This document shows positions 5,690-5,703 of a stretch of 5,703 nt of DNA, piece by piece. The stretch is from Syntrophomonadaceae bacterium. Its GTDB lineage: Bacteria > Bacillota > Dethiobacteria > DTU022. The stretch covers positions 1 to 5,703 of the forward strand of contig PWFM01000112.1 in assembly GCA_003553895.1 (NCBI GenBank), written 5' to 3'. Below the pieces are notes generated by a model, which saw only the letters and a list, made by a program, of their open reading frames with translations, had not been told where the DNA came from and made no database searches. A program made the position numbers and the translations under genes. The first letter of the stretch is position 1, and every line of letters starts with the position of its first letter.

Positions 5690-5703
5690 ATGTTACTGAC
5701 AGA
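5690..5703 (+). CDS. Possible start of the next trp operon gene (trpC?), cut by window edge
   Basis: An ATG at 5690, 13 nt after the trpD stop, opens a frame reading Met-Leu-Leu-Thr before the window ends. Close spacing and the usual E-G-D-C order make indole-3-glycerol phosphate synthase plausible. The ribosome binding site is weak (TGAAG at 5683-5687, 2 nt before the ATG), and four codons cannot identify a protein. Confidence 0.3.

Overview
The window looks like a stretch of chromosome from a Gram-positive bacterium of the Bacillota. The main evidence is a tRNA-responsive T-box leader in front of a trpE-trpG-trpD operon with overlapping genes, together with strong purine-rich ribosome binding sites and moderate GC content. 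A clostridial, Peptococcaceae or Desulfotomaculum-like lineage is my best guess, but the sequence alone does not fix the genus.

Layout. Positions 1-971, minus strand: a Y-family DNA polymerase (DinB / Pol IV) whose C-terminus runs off the left edge. Positions 972-1220: a divergent intergenic region. It holds a consensus -35 facing dinB, an extended -10 facing right, an imperfect 27-bp palindrome, and a GC-rich hairpin-forming leader. Positions 1221-1916, plus strand: a stand-alone protein with a spermidine-synthase-like / methyltransferase Rossmann fold and uncertain substrate. Positions 1917-2552: a long non-coding region with a promoter, a complete tryptophan T-box riboswitch (TGG specifier, TGGC acceptor-binding bulge, terminator), and then a second antiterminator/terminator module with no Stem I of its own. 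Positions 2553-5676: trpE, trpG and trpD, joined by 1-nt and 4-nt overlaps. A possible first few codons of the next gene, perhaps trpC, lie at the right edge.

How it works together. TrpE and TrpG form anthranilate synthase (chorismate + glutamine to anthranilate). TrpD attaches anthranilate to PRPP. These are the first two steps of tryptophan synthesis. The leader is predicted to let RNA polymerase into trpE only when uncharged tRNA-Trp accumulates. Two T-box terminators in series would tighten that control, and TrpE also carries the residues usually associated with feedback inhibition by tryptophan.

The most notable item is the second T-box module. It differs from the first by transitions only in its core, including a compensatory base-pair change in the antiterminator, so it looks maintained rather than decayed. 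I found no clear sign of a wholly unknown system. The protein-coding genes belong to known families.
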